A stretch of DNA of 64,000 nt from Hymenolepis diminuta (GCA_900708905.1 CAADRB010000033.1:413174-477173), one strand, 5' to 3'; counted from the first letter of the stretch, positions 12,809 to 26,792 are shown. Notes: generated by a model from the sequence alone, not told the origin. Program-made: numbers and translations.

Positions 12809-13977
12809 AATACTTATTAATCACAGTACGAAAAATAACCGAAATTTGCCTGTGAAAACGAATCAGATTTATTAGAGCATCGAGAAGATTGTATTATACC
12901 ATTGTCTTTAGGAAGAATAAACAGTGCTTATTAACTACACAACTTCGATTAAAGGCGCATACCATAAATATACGTATACACGCGACAATGGTGCAGGTAT
13001 TAATGCTGTAAACCGTCTCTTCATATCAAGGTAAGCACCATAATATCATTACATGAAAAGAAATTCAGTGTATGTCAGTCAATTGCCACCTCATGAGAGT
13101 AGTAATCAATTATCCTCGGTTGTATAGGTAGGAAAATACTTATAGTATAGTCTGTAAATAATATTATAGACTACCATCCTCCAACGAATGTTTTCATTAC
13201 TGCAATTTCTATGTTAAATTTATATTCCATTTGCTGCAATCAATAAAAATTAATACCCGACTTCACTTTCAGGAAGATAGACTATTCTGTGATGTACTAG
13301 CACTGATAAATCTAATCACTCCAAACTGTGGACTGTACTAAGCAATTTATTCATGTGCAAATATCGATTGACACTCATCCTAAGTGATTTCTGACTGACT
13401 GATTTTTAGGGGCAGTGCACACAAAAATTGGACGTATTTTAAAGGAAGCCAGGAGGACGAAAGATGAGACCCTCAAGTTCCTTGGAATTAATTTCAAATA
13501 GATGTCACTTCTTCCATTCACTACTTGCTTTTGATGTGGGAACGAATTTTATATCCTTTCGTGTTCTTAGGCTCGTGAAAAGTGAATGTAAGACAAATTT
13601 GCAAGCTTCTTTTTGCATGGCTGTCAATAAGAATGTTTGTTTATTTTATCTGTGAATTTTTTGGAATCGTGGTTTTCGTTCTACAGCGGTCACGAGTTAG
13701 GGCCCAAGTAAACTTCGACTTCCGGCTGATAGCGGAAATCTGATAACAGAGTTGCATGCCCCCCAGCAGAAATTGCACAACAAAATCCTTTGCGAAGGGG
13801 ATGGCAGGTAGGAAGGTTAGGCAGGACTAAATGTTTCATTTTACGAATTTATATAGTGCCTACTTCCGATTAAAATGGTTTTGTAAGCCTGCAAACTTGA
13901 GTCATTTATTTTCCATCAATGGTGTCCCATTTGCTTAATAGCTGAGATGTGTTCAACTTCTAACCCTTGCTGTTTCA
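12809..13977 (+). repeat. 1.2 kb direct repeat, copy 2 (mate at 240-1423)
   Basis: Nearly identical to 240-1423 and uninterrupted where copy 1 has the N gap. It begins with the same AATACTTATTAA that in copy 1 forms the last codons and stop of the leftmost gene, but the upstream sequence here is unrelated and non-coding. The right boundary is at GCTGTTTCA (13969-13977), after which the two loci diverge. Confidence 0.95.
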
Positions 13978-16900
13978 AATGGAGGTAGTTATTCTGGAAA
14001 GATGGTTGTTTTTTCTTACCTTTGTACCCTTTAATAATCATTAGTTCATATTTCTGTTTTTCATGCATTTTATAGACTTTTATTCCCTTCCATTTTACAT
14101 TGTCTTACCTAGGAGATGTTCCTTCATAAATGATGAGTTAGAACGCTCTATATTTACTATTTTATCTTGCTATCTAATAAGCATTAGATGAGATTTTAAC
14201 GCCATGCTACTCAATTCCTTTACCTAAAATTCTCTTTCACTCTGTTTCCTCTTAACTTGCTCATTTATCATCTAATATACCGCAGATCCACCTCAACTCC
14301 CACTTATCTGATTTGGAAAGAGTTGTTGCCTTCTGCTAGCCTTTAATATAATTAGATTTTAAGGGAGATATCTCGGACAGATTAAAGCTATCTCTACTGG
14401 AGATTAGCGCTACTTTTGGTTTTGCCGTCGATAAACATGAATCTGACTTGTTCAGCTTCACTCCAAAAGTAAATTCTCCGGCTTAAATCTGTCTCTTTTA
14501 AGGCGAACAATTTGGAAATCCATGCCGAATAATTTTGACAAACATTCTTAATGAATGACAAGACTATTTCAAAGACAATTCACGTATAAGTACAGCATAT
14601 TTGAACGGATAGCAACAACATAGTAAACTTTCTTGATATTAATGTGATGTCACTATTTACTTATTCAGTACGTCATATAATAACAATTTCAACACGTCCA
14701 ACTTCGTGCAATTCATCATTAATTCCTTTTGGCGAAAGTTATTGGTTCTAAATACCGAAATGCTGCGTTAGATTTTTCCTGCCTTTCATTTTGAAATCTG
14801 GATCCACGCGACATATTGGTCACGGGTTATGGCTAAAATCAACCCAGACTTCCTGCTACTAGCGGAAATGCGATGGCAGTCAGGCCCTATTCTAAATCGA
14901 TGGATGGATAGGATATGGATAAATAATACATTTTAAATAGTGGATGGATGCCTAAGCTTTCATCATGTGTATTCAAAAAAATAATTTTTGAAAATTTGGA
15001 ATTACTTGCTGGTGATTTATTTAAACAAACTAATTTAACAGTAGATTGGAATAAATCATGCTCCTAATGTACTAATTCTTAAATTCATGAAAAATTTTGA
15101 TTGGTAATACTCTTTTTAGGTCAAGTTTTAGGTAATTAATTGAACACTTTATAAGATCACTTTAGAATCATTTAAAGCTCTTATCAAAGTGGAAATTGGG
15201 CAAGAGATATACAATTAAATTTAAAAGTAACTAGTTATAAAGATCTAACCATAATGTTCAAGAATCTCTCTTGTTATCAGTACACGACGGAGATAAAATC
15301 CAATTATTTCAGATCAAAGAGAGTGATGGATAATTACAGAAGTACATGCTAAGATCGATGCAAATCCGCCAAGAAATGCAATGAAGAACCTAAGACCTAA
15401 GTTCTATAACGGAGTCTGGATCGTCTTAAGAAGCTGCAGACGAATAGGAACTTTGAATAAAACTACATTTGAACATATCCTTCTACTGTTTTGTTTTTAT
15501 GAAATATAGGAAAATAATGTAATTATTTACTTTAAATTGGAGAATTATGTTTCAACCAATCTGTTTATAAAGTAAAATATTCCAGGAATGAGAGTGGAAG
15601 GCAGGAATGTCACTTTTAATCTTAGCCATTTCCAAAGTAGTGATATTCCATTTTCTTAGCTAGAGATGATCAAAATCTTTACGTTTTTAATGTTTATTTG
15701 AAATATTGCTTGTTGTGAGAGTGAAGTTTACATTTTCGAACCGATGACTTGGTGATCAGCCTGTACCCCTCCAGTGTTAAATTTAACGGCTCCGTTACAC
15801 ATCGGCACACATCAAGTTAACGGTCCGATCAACTGTACAGGTTAAAACATGTTAGAGAGTGAGTAGCAGAATGCAAGCTTCAAAACAGCCGAAAAATTCA
15901 CGATACATAAAAATCTTGAAAATTTCAGTGGGGAACCGATTTTTTAAAAAAATGGACAAAGTTAAAGAAGTGTCTAAAACTATGAGTTGAAGACCGACAG
16001 TAATTTCCTCAACCAGGCCAATGGAAATCTACTGGAATTCAACACGATCAAATGTCAAAAGGACATATTAACGCCACCCGACTTTGTGAAACACAATCAG
16101 AGACATGCGAATACATGTTCTAATCTCGTTTTCTTAATTCAACTGCAAAACAGACGAGAACGAGCCTAAAAATGACCATATCCTGACTATTTCAGGTTCT
16201 CTCGAGTGTAGGTCCTCCTTTTCTCGAGGTCTTTTTTATCTGATTGAATAAATTAATACATTAGTGTAAGCTGGGATTTACAGCTTCGGAATCAACTAGG
16301 GCTTTTGCTTAACAGAGCCCATGAGATGTGTTCATTCAAAAATAACATAAATTCAATGATCCCGTTTCCCAGCTTTACGAATAGACGAATCATGCAGGTG
16401 TCTCTATTTGAAATGATTATTATTGTAAGCCATGTCAATTAAATGTTATTGTCGAAAGTCGCAAATGGTGGCGAAATTAATTTCTAATCATTTAAGGGAC
16501 ACTAATTCTAGAGTCGAAAGCATTGCGTGATGAAGACTGGCTTTCAATAATTGAATTTAGGGTAGTCACCTGGGATTACAATTTGCTTTCTTTGTTTCCC
16601 CGGTTAGAGTTAATTAACACTTATTACAATCTCATTTTACTGACAGTAATTTTTGGAATAAATAAGCTACAGAGATAGTTAAAGAAGAAAACTGCGCTTA
16701 ATGGAATTTTTCTTCGTAGTTTAGTTTATGATTTGGAAAAAGAACCCACTTTGTAGGATTTCGACACTTCTAGCAGCAGTGAAATGAAAACAACAATTTG
16801 GCAGAATTGGGACTATCAACAAATATTTCTTGTTGTGCGATTGTATCCAGTTAATTTATGGCACTAATAGTTATTAAGTGTCAAATAACAACAGATTTAA

Positions 16901-19900
16901 CAACTCAGAAATTAATGATATTGCATTCAAAATATTTGGCAGGTGAATTAAATAATAGTTAGAATACTAAAAGTTACGAACCCCTATTCGTAACTTACAT
17001 TGAAACTTACATCTCTCCAGAACCTCACTCAATTGCCATCGAACATAACGCTCTCGAATGTCTCAAACCACGGAGGTACTTAAAATTAAATAGCATTGAT
17101 CAACACTCCAATTAGATACAAACCTTCCGCTTTAAGACCTAAGTCTCCAGATCTCACTTCCCTCTATTAAATAGAAGTTATATTAACGAGTGTATATCTC
17201 TATGATCAAATTTCTTTGATACCGTCTTTGACCAACTGAACTAAATTAAAATAAAAATTTAATATAAAATCTAAATAGTTGTTTTAAGCATAAAAAATGA
17301 AACCCCAACGTTTCCACATCTTCAAGGATCGCCAATCAGTAAAGTTTTTAAATTTCCACATTTTGACCTTATGACAAGTAGTGACTTTCAGACGAAGGTA
17401 TCTATCCATTTTCAAATTATTCAAGAAACCCCTGTGGCTGCTTTCAAAGCTAAAAATATCCCCGGTAGAAGCTTTAAAAAATTGCAATGATTCCTTCTTT
17501 TTATTTTTCTTCATTTCGCCATATTTAGGATATTTTGTAGGCTTTCCTAAAGACAGAAACTCGAAATTTTATTGCTTAGACCATAGGATATGCGGTAAGA
17601 TTTCAAAATTCCCACGATTAATGGTAATTATTAATAAATTAAAGCACAAGAATGATTACGACTCCTAAAGCTAAGATCTCAACTTTTCGTTACTGTTAAC
17701 ATTGCCAATAAATGAAATTACGAAATACTGACACAGTGACCTTTACTTGCATCTGACAAATATTGGCAGTCAGAATCAAGTTTCCACTCCTTTTAAAATC
17801 ACACCAAACTACCCATGGGATCATCATTATAATAATAATGATGTATACAAAAATGAAACTGAAACTACATTGAATCACTGAACTTATATACTGCTGGACC
17901 CGGTAAAAGCTATCTGTGGATACCATTAAAAAGTTATCCAGGAGGGAAGGCAAGAATTCCTCCCATTTTTCAGATTTAAAGATCTAATGTTTTAACTTTT
18001 AATATTTCATCTCATCGTTTCTTACCTACAAGTGGGGCATGATTTTAGACTACTGATAAACTAAGAAATCCACTAATGATGACATTTTAATTTCGTTTGT
18101 GGTTTCTAACATAGCTAATCAGTTAAGTCATAAAACTTTGACATTTTCACCTTTCCTCACACACGACAAGAGTTAAATGTCTAAGCCATGTTCCATTTCT
18201 ATAACTCATTTAAATCTCGCCCTGAATACAATAAAATACATAGCCGATTCCCACTTAATTCATTTAAACAAATAATGATTTATTTAAATAATCTTTAAAT
18301 GATCGTTTCTGGGATTAAAATTTTTACTGATAAGTTAGGCAGAACATCTGCATATATTTTTGGTTGGCGCCTTTTCGGTAACTGCACGTAGCATGTTTCC
18401 GTGACCTGGCCTTTGGACAACGCGATATGTCCATTTCACAGTTTACCATTTCATTAATAGCTTCTTGACTTACAGTATCTTAAGGGTACGAATTTGAGCT
18501 GAGAGCAAATAGATTAGTTTCCCGGAAATATTAAAATAGAAAGTGAGGAGATAGAAATGTACAATTGTGGTTATTTATATTCTCAAAATGCGTAAATTAC
18601 TACACTCAGCCAGGCTTTCCATTGGAATTACAACCGACGGCAGGGTTTTATTTCCAATATATGTTTTCCTCAATGAATCAACTATCTGTTTAATTTTGAA
18701 ACTCTTCTAGAAAACCTTCAGTTAAAACATATCCTCTTCCAACTCCCTTCTTTCACTGTGAATTTGAAAAAAATGTAACGAAAGACTTTCAATTTGCATT
18801 ATATGGTTCCGAATTGTTCAAATAAGAAACGTGGCTAAGAAATTAATACCAGGTACAACAAGAAGAAATTAGCAATGTAGCTACTCTTCTACTGGATGTA
18901 GGTTTTCTTATAGACCTTCGAAGATCAAGGCTTCTTCGTGGAACGCGAAAGGAGGATACCTAAATATCCAAATGCGTGAAAGATAAACAATATTTCCTCT
19001 GCCTACTCCAATTAATTTATTAAAAATTTGAAACCTATACATTCTCTTGTCCAATTCGTGTCCTTAATAGGATCTACTAATAAATGAACATTTATGACAA
19101 AATTCTTTTGAATTTCTCAAAATTGTACCTCATTTTCTGAATTTTTTTCATTTATATTTTTAACATAATAATTTGAAATAACATTGAGCATACTCACTTA
19201 GCCCAGACTTCTTCTTTCCTGACTGCGGTCTGTGTATGACTTATCTTTCGGCCAATAAGCTAGTTAACAATTTTCTAGCATTTGCATATGGAACCTCAGT
19301 TTGCTATCTTGACATATTTCAGATCTCTATTTAGGAACTGTTCTCCTTGTTGTCTCCTAAAATAAATTTCTGTCATCTTTCCACCATGGAATAGAGCAGT
19401 TTGTAAAGCTTGGAAATTTTCCTAACTACAGCGTTTTGCCAACAAAATAAAGATAAAGTTTTGGTTTTATTCACAAGTTAAAACATAGCCAATCGGTAAA
19501 GCAATTAAACTTTGACATATTGACCTTCCCTTACACATGACGGACGCTGATAGTGAAAATCAAGTTTCACGTTATCTTGTCCTGTAAGCAGCTGACATCC
19601 TGTTTTTTTGCAATAAGGATATTCCTCCCACTCCCATGGCTCAGTTCATATAATTTGTTTTCACTGAAAATCGTCCTCTCAATTTTGTTATAGAATATGT
19701 AGGCAAAAATATTTTGGCTCCCGTCGCCTAACCTTCGGACGTACCTTTTTGCTTTTGCGAGAAAAGTATTCATTACTAACAATGATTCACAATCCGGGAA
19801 ACAAATAGGTATCTCACTGGCGTACACCTCGGTCTGTAAACCAAAATTCGGTAAACGAAGATGGGGGCTTCAGTAAATATTCCAATTACAACCATATATA

Positions 19901-20639
19901 TCGACCGTTTAATTGATGCCAACATATAGTTTCCATTAGGTAGCAATTACTTAAGGATTTGAATACATGACAAACCCTTGGATTGTCTTGAAGGAAGTAT
20001 ACTAAAAGATGGTAAGTTAATACTAAAAATTGTCGGTAATGAGTACTTTTTCATTTGTTTGTTTGTTTGTACTGTTTGTTAACAGAAACAGTAATAATGT
20101 TATTATTGAATTAGCAATCAAGAAGATTGAATAACCAGGCAATAGGATTAATTGCGGAGCTCTTTGATTTTATGTTTAAAATCTATCATAAGAAAGTTTT
20201 TGTTCAACATTTGTCTTAAGAGAGATACCTTGGAAAATCTTCGAGTGAAAGGAGTACCTAGAATCAACCCTCTACTGACCATTTTAGCAATTGGATTAAT
20301 ACTGTCATCTGTGGAAATAGCCAACTTTCATGGTTGACCAAGAATTAAACAATCTAGCTTTTAGGATGCGGTATTACAAATTATAATTTCATTGTAAAGC
20401 TTTATACTTACCTCAAATAATTTTGATTACTAACAAAATTAATTTAATTTAGTAACGCATTTTAACACATTTTCACAACTGTTTTGGATTGGTTGGTAAA
20501 TGATTCCAGCATGGGTTCATTTTACATCGCCTTGAGACAATACCCTAACGGATTATTTCGCTTAAAGTTCATTTACCTGGATTCTATTTATATGCCACCG
20601 AGTCTCCTGTGAAGTTAGGCAATTTACTACGTGCCCCGA
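13978..20639. other. Intergenic region without recognised genes
   Basis: AT-rich sequence with no credible coding ORF on either strand. It contains a diverged copy (about 14820-14890) of the short motif from the 1.2 kb repeat (GGTCACGGGTTATGGC followed by TAGCGGAAAT), and a small inverted repeat at 17822-17843 (CATCATTAT and ATAATGATG). Nothing else is supported. Confidence 0.5.
14820..14890 (+). repeat. Diverged copy of a short dispersed repeat
   Basis: GGTCACGGGTTATGGC and TAGCGGAAAT match the block at 1118-1190 (and its duplicate at 13688-13760) in the same order and spacing, with substitutions between. This implies an interspersed family older than the 1.2 kb duplication. Confidence 0.55.
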
Positions 20640-20649
20640 TATATAAAAG
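20640..20649 (+). promoter_or_regulatory. Possible TATA box (TATATAAAAG)
   Basis: A perfect TATATAAAAG lies 106 bp upstream of an ATG that opens a 102-codon ORF. In AT-rich DNA such a string arises by chance, so this is only suggestive. Confidence 0.2.
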
Positions 20650-20754
20650 ACAAGAGTTTTGAAATTGAGTAGAAATGTTCGAGAAGGATAAGTGAAATAT
20701 ATACGTGTTAGTTTAGTGTTTATTTAATTTTTACCCTTGCATTAGAGACCGCCA

Positions 20755-21063
20755 ATGACTTTGAGTATTAAAATTGATTCTGAAGTGTTAGAGAAGATAG
20801 GCATTACTGAAAAAAGAGGATTCAGATTTATTTTCTTAAAACAACTTGGAAATAAGTCTATTTACTTGAACACCACGTTCAGTTGCCTCCAGAGTTGGCA
20901 GTCATCGCAGCGTTTTTCGTGGTCTCTTCGCCATAAATTAGAAAGAATAAAACCTTTTCCTTCGTATTCACTGAGTTATGTTCTGTATACTCGTAGAAAT
21001 TTTATATTATGTCATGAGATTGAAACCTTTAGTCTATCAGGTATAAATGACCAATTCTTATAA
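20755..21063 (+). CDS. Tentative small ORF or first exon, unknown product
   Basis: An ATG in the context GCCAATGA opens 102 codons, starting MTLSIKIDSEVLEKIG and ending with TAA. The beginning is lysine- and glutamate-rich and plausible as protein, while the later part is mixed, with Trp, Ser and Arg (LQSWQSSQRFSWSLRHK). A potential donor (TCAG|GTATAAA) near the 3' end would make it an exon of a longer gene. No family is recognised and no hydrophobic segment is evident. A TATA-like box upstream is the only other support. A chance ORF is the main alternative. Confidence 0.18.
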   Translation: MTLSIKIDSEVLEKIGITEKRGFRFIFLKQLGNKSIYLNTTFSCLQSWQSSQRFSWSLRHKLERIKPFPSYSLSYVLYTRRNFILCHEIETFSLSGINDQFL

Positions 21064-22849
21064 CCAAAGAATTTCAGTCTTCTGTTTACCAAGTGAAATA
21101 ATCTTGATTTTTAAAAGCTAGTATTTCTGGAATTCGACTGAAATAGGAAGTTTTCTTAATATGGTATATAGATTCCATGATGGGAAATGGACTAAAATTT
21201 AGGTTAACGATATTTCTATACAATTTAACTGCTAATATTTACAAATGGGCAATACGACAGTTGAAAGTTCATCGATTATTTGGGTACTGCTTCTTGATAC
21301 GCACCCATTTTAAGCTCGTGAAACACCAATCACGAACGCTCAAATAAAATTCAAACATTTATTTATCAATTCATACTCTAAACTGCTTGGATGTGTATAT
21401 CTGGCGTCAAATTCCGGAAATGTAAACATCCACAGATGCTCTATCAAAATCGCACTCCAACAACTGCGACAACATAATGTTTATATTGACAAAATAGTAG
21501 TCAATTCGAAATCTAAATAAGAGAATTGCCGTAAGGATAAGCATTTTTCGGTGTCTCTTTAAATCGATCTTCATATCTTGACTTTGGAAATGGCAATTCT
21601 ATAGTACTAGATAGATGAATCTCGAACACGATCTTTCTGATGATGATAAATATATAAATTGTTTTAATTCTTGTTAGAACTCGCTAGAAATTTTAGAAAA
21701 AATAAGAATTTTTTAGAAATATTTAAGGTTTGATAGATAAGTTGACCGATTTGAAGGAAAATACCACTAGATATATGAGTTATTTTTACAAATAAAATTT
21801 TATTTTTTTGAAAAATTTCACAGTGCATTTCATTTTTAAATACATAGTCAAAATATTGGTCGGCTTAAAATCGCATTATTTGCCTGTAATTAATATTCTA
21901 TCCACGGCATTTGAAGAAATGAATGGATTCCAGCGATCGAATACTATCTTTATCTAACTAAAAATCTTATTTAATAACACGATTTCCTTAAAGAGCGCTT
22001 CTTTTTACTTTGAGTTTTTATTATTCTCTTGCTCCCATAATTAAGTCCGCTTTAAAATGTACTTTTTATGAGTTTTGATAACCTTTTGATGCGTTTCCTC
22101 CATTGGCGAAAAGCTTATTACAGAATGCTTGAATGAATATAGAAGCGTATTTCTCATGAAGCTCAAATTTCGGGAGCCAACTACTCTGATTTAAAGTTTA
22201 TTATTAAAGATTATTACGGAATCATCTTAATCTCATGCAAAAATGACGGATGCAATATTCTGATTAAGTTGATCGAATAGATAGGGGAATTTGAAACAAA
22301 TCCATTGGTTAACATTGGAGGATTCACCTAGTATTTTGCCATATATTTATTCACGTTCGACTTCAGCCACTTTCTTCATTTCAAGCGTATTTGGAGCTCA
22401 GGCAGCATAGTTTATCGCTGCCAAATGTCATGTCCAGACAATACAATCTAGTTCCATTTATACATTGATAATATATATGTGTTGGGGATTTCCGATGAAG
22501 TCCAAAGCTGCAAAAGCGTCTTCCCACAATTCAGTTTGTCGTTTCGTAAAATAATGGTTCAACAGACATAACGGTTATTAAGGACTGCATCTGTTCAAAC
22601 TCCGTAAGTTTTATAAAAGACCAGAATGGTTAAAAGACTACGTATCAGAGTGTCCTTAACAATTTTGATATTAAATCCAATGCGAACTTCTTCCGAGACT
22701 ATTTTGAGAAAATTACATCATATTTTCTTCTGAGCTGAGTAGTAAAAATAAAATCCAGAACACCATGGACCAAATCCCTCTACCTTTACGTCAAATTTTT
22801 TTCTTATAGCTACGTGTTGGGGTTAAAGTAATAACTAACGATTGACAGC

Positions 22850-23290
22850 TAACAACTAACGCCAGCAACAACAGTCACCAATTTGTAGCTGCCTGAGTAA
22901 GAGCTAACAACAATTGTGGAGCAGAACACCAAGAGTTGATTAGACCAAAATGTATTCAAGCAAGCCACAACGAAGATTGAAGCGAGTAAGGGAGAGAGGG
23001 GGAGAGGGAGGTAGGAACAGGTGACTGATAAGCGTGCGTTATGTTTTGATAGGAAAAACAAAGACAGCTTTGTAGGAGTCCCTTGGGTAAGGCCGCAAGA
23101 GAACGTGAGCGCAGATGTGGTTTTGCATGAAATTTGGCTATTATAAAAGGGAGAATCGGTAAGCGTGTTTAGACGTTATAGATAGGGATTTTGCGTCATA
23201 GTGACATAAAAGACACCACTGCAGCTACGTGGACTAAAAACCGATATATTATCATAGAGAATGGGAATAAAGAGAAAATTTGGAAGTATA
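22850..23290 (+). repeat. Interspersed repeat, copy A (mate 46740-47225)
   Basis: Aligned blocks shared with 46740-47225 occur in the same order and orientation. These are GCTAACAACAA, GAGCAGAACACCAAGAG, then AATGTATT, a GA-rich block, GACTGATAAGCGT, a GGGAGAATCG block, TTTAGACG, TAGGGATTTTG with GTCATAG, and CACTGCAGCTACGT. The copies are clearly diverged and contain no intact ORF. The class is unknown. Confidence 0.8.
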
Positions 23291-24680
23291 TAGAGGGTCA
23301 TTCTTCACACGTATCCGGTTGTATAGTATAGTATCCATACATTTATTATACTTTCGCAGTTGTGCATTCAAGTGGCTAATAACCAATATTTTCATTTCAG
23401 CTCCTACGTAAGAGATCTTTTGCATAATGATTAACGCATAATCAGGAAAAGGTTAGATTTCCACCTTTCGATGAGAATAAAATACAGTTGGCAAAGAATT
23501 ATGCATACAAAATCATTAAATAAACTATTACTCATTCCGCAGCATCTGTTTTAATTTAATAAGTAATATTTAAGAAGATAAAAATCCTCACTCATTGATG
23601 AACATTCCCAGCAAACTTAAAATCTTGTCTTAGGCCATGGAGGGGTAAAAGAGCCTTTTCTCTGATACGAAAGACCAAAATTAGAATGGGAAATCAGAGG
23701 GTGATTTAACATCAACAGGAAATAAATGGAAAGGTGGTGGAGATTATAGAACAGAACATCTCTAGGAAGAACAAACAAATAATGCATTAATATCTTGGTG
23801 TCTGTTGTCTGCTGGATGCGGCAGCCATAAAACTCGTTTGCTTGTGAGCTTCATATGTTTATCATCACACTTACGGCAATATGTCAAATTGAAAAAAAAA
23901 ATTATTCCCATTTTTAGGTTTCTGTGCTATTCCTTTTCCATTATTTGAGTAAATGCTTAAAATTATGATAAACAGACCCTCAAAAGAAACAGGCTCACAC
24001 CTTGGTTTAAGAAAACAGATGTATTTATTTTCCCTCTTTTAATTTAAGCACAATTATGCTGATAATAGAGCAGCTCTGAGATGGATCTTTAGCCACCCCA
24101 TGATTTTGGTTGGCAGTTTAATACATTCGAATCTTCTTATCTTATTATTAATTTGATAGCTCACTCTAATAAATGGTGCAAATTTGAATGACATCGGTCA
24201 CTCTTATTATATTTATCAGCATTCTTAAATTTCATATGACAACAAAAATAATTATTTCGAATGAAATCAGCTTTTATTATTACTAAAATATACAGTAAAT
24301 ATTCCTCGTATTTGTCAGTCATATTAAGTTTATTATATTGTATGAGTTTGAGGCTTATGATTAGAATAATTAGGATATTATTATTATGAGCATTCGTCTG
24401 CATTTGTACTGGGGACACCACTATAATAAGTATGTGCTTGAGTTTTTCAGGACAGTTCTTAACGATCTTTTCAATGCCCTGGCAATGTAATCCGTAATGG
24501 TCCTTCACCATCTGTGCACTCAAGCAACTGGTTTTCAAATTTTACAAAAGGAGTAATTTCACAAGCCCATTAACGGAAGCGTTAAAAACACTTAAATGGG
24601 AAAGAGTGGGGTGAGGGGAGGGTCTTTCCTGGAACCGCTCTAATGCAAAGTCATTATACCACTCCATAACTAACCATTGC

Positions 24681-24746
24681 AGTCGGCCATCCGCATTAAT
24701 GGATTTGCAACGATGAGTACTGATTTCGTAACCTCTGGCATTATAG
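24681..24746 (+). repeat. Short dispersed repeat, copy 1 of 4
   Basis: Contains CGGCCATCCGCATTAATGG, then CGATGAGTACTGATTTCGTA followed by ACCTCTGGCAT. The same order of blocks is seen at 37610-37670, 54721-54784 and, reversed, 62232-62299. Confidence 0.65.
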
Positions 24747-25169
24747 ACCTAAAATTTGATCACTGTGCCACACACATGCACTTTATAGGAAGTTCCCTTT
24801 CAGTCACCATGAAGATAAAATAAATGACGTTTTTCTTCTACTTCATACGCAAGTAGGAATTTGAAGAGTTTGATAGCCTACCCCTGTTATGTGATGCCAG
24901 TTATAACAAGCTTGTTTCAATCAGTCAAACTTATCTTGCTTATATGAAGAATTTGGTTAATTAAATTTAAAATATATTTTTTATCTATTTTTATCATGTA
25001 TTTAGGATTAGCATTTGATTTCACGAATTAAAATATCACAGTGATTTGTAGTTAATTTTCATCAAACGTTTATCAGCTTTTCCCCTCACTGAAAATAAAA
25101 TATCATATTCAGTCTCTCATACGATATCTGTTCAATTCACTGGGTCATAAAATTGAGAAGCTAGACCTT

Positions 25170-25400
25170 AGGAATGCTAAGATAGGATGGAGAATATAGG
25201 TTAAGCTATACGAACTCCACTACTGCAGGAATAGATGGAGGCAGTAGATTATTAACCTCGAGGGAGAGAAGGACGATAGGAAGGTGTCAGCCTAGACAGA
25301 GAAAGCTGAAAATGTGAATATAATGCGGAACGAAGTTCAAAATGGAGGTATCAGATAAGGGGAGGTGGGGTGGGAATCAATAGATGTCCTAAAGAGAGAC
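25170..25400 (+). repeat. GA-rich interspersed repeat, copy A (mate 32185-32370)
   Basis: Shared ordered blocks with 32185-32370 are GGATGGAGAA, TACGAACTCCA, AAGGTGTCAGCCT (AAGGCGACAGCCT in the mate) and a GGGAATCAATAG-like block. No coding capacity; divergence is substantial. Confidence 0.55.
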
Positions 25401-26720
25401 AGATGAGTCAAATAGAACGGTGTGAAGAATCCAGGAGACTTGTAAAATTGAAACCCGAGGTAATTATGCACTCATGTAAAAGCCGAAAAAGGCGAAAATT
25501 AAGTTCGTTTCATAAAATGGTTAATTAAATTTCCTTTTTAAGGGTATTTATTGAATTGGGATAGTTTAAGGTGTACCTATTGTATTGATTTGAGGAGAAA
25601 GAAATGTAAATACTAGGAACCCCTTTCTGAATGGTAAAGATCCCATGTAGTAATTACGCAGCTTGTATTCTTATAACCTTGAAGAAACTTAAACAGAATG
25701 TAGGCATTCAAAATGTAACTATTCACTACTAAAAATTTTTAAATTCTCAGTGTTTACGACTTTGCGCTCGTGTTATCTTGATGAATTTTAAATAAGGTAT
25801 GCAACATGTTTTCCTAGAAAAATTTTGACCTACAAATCGCAAAAGTGCGTGCTACCTACTCAATCAGTTACGTAAAATTGCCATACAAGAATTCACCATA
25901 CAAATGTGATGAAATATTTTTAACAAAATCGGCTTTCTGAATGTGGGCATAATATGATATAATGAAGTCTAAAGTACTCGGTTCTGTGAAGGGTGTGGTA
26001 ATGTAAAAGTATATTTAATTATGCAAAGCAGTTTTCATAAATCTGGCTGCCGAATCGTAAAATTTACCTCGTCTTCCCATGCTATCAATTAACGAAACTT
26101 TGGGATTCTTTGACCTTCTCCAAATTAAATGAATGATTTCTCAGCCGAAGGGCAACCAACTGATGAGTTCATAAATGAACTCTCAAATATCTCCTTTCCA
26201 CTGCAATAACCGTTAAACGTTGGTCTTTTATGTAAGGACAATTATAAATTGAAGAACAGGAACGACTTTACTTTGATTAATATAAAGAAGACATGTCAAA
26301 AACCGCACTTGGATCTATCTTACCCACAAAATTAGCTATTATTATGCAAATAAAATGCAAAATCGAAGTAATTTCGAGTGGTGGAATATGAGAAAACGCT
26401 AGAGATTCGTGGACTAGTGGTGGAATTCTAAGCTGAGCAATAACTTTCATTCAATGGTAACATCATTCTAAGATAAATAATTAAATTATTTATTTTAATT
26501 TAACTTAATTTAAAAATAAATTATCTAAGTAAAAACGATTTTAACTTTTAATACTGTTGTAAGACCGATTAGTTATACAATGAATCTTCAATTTTATTAA
26601 AACATGTGTTTACTAATTGCTTATTAAGATAGAGCCTCCCTAGGGAGAGACTCGATTTCTGCCATCCCCTAAAATAGTCAGACCTAACCAATGTGATCGG
26701 CCATTCCAATAACAAGGTTT

Positions 26721-26792
26721 GTGCTGATGTGAATCGAACCCGTGATTTCTGGCATTTATCCAGACATTCACGGTAACCAATGCACCACCGAA
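26721..26792 (-). repeat. tRNA-like sequence (SINE-like or tRNA pseudogene)
   Basis: Read on the minus strand there is a box A-like GGTGGTGCATTGGTTACC, a good anticodon-type stem-loop (TCTGG, 7-nt loop ATAAATG, CCAGA) and a box B-like GGGTTCGATTC, at tRNA spacing. The T stem does not pair properly and the acceptor stem is absent, so a functional tRNA is unlikely. Similar sequences occur at 28765-28835, 46211-46278 and 52030-52090, which points to a tRNA-derived SINE family. Confidence 0.6.

Noticed and set aside
24161..24538. 125-codon minus-strand ORF
   Set aside because: Ile/Asn/Lys-rich low-complexity translation typical of AT-rich non-coding DNA.
26470..26527. AT-rich imperfect inverted repeat as a possible MITE end
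   Set aside because: Only A and T in most of both arms with many mismatches; chance is sufficient.
26721..26792. Functional tRNA gene
   Set aside because: The anticodon-type stem and boxes A and B are present, but the T stem mispairs and no acceptor stem forms.
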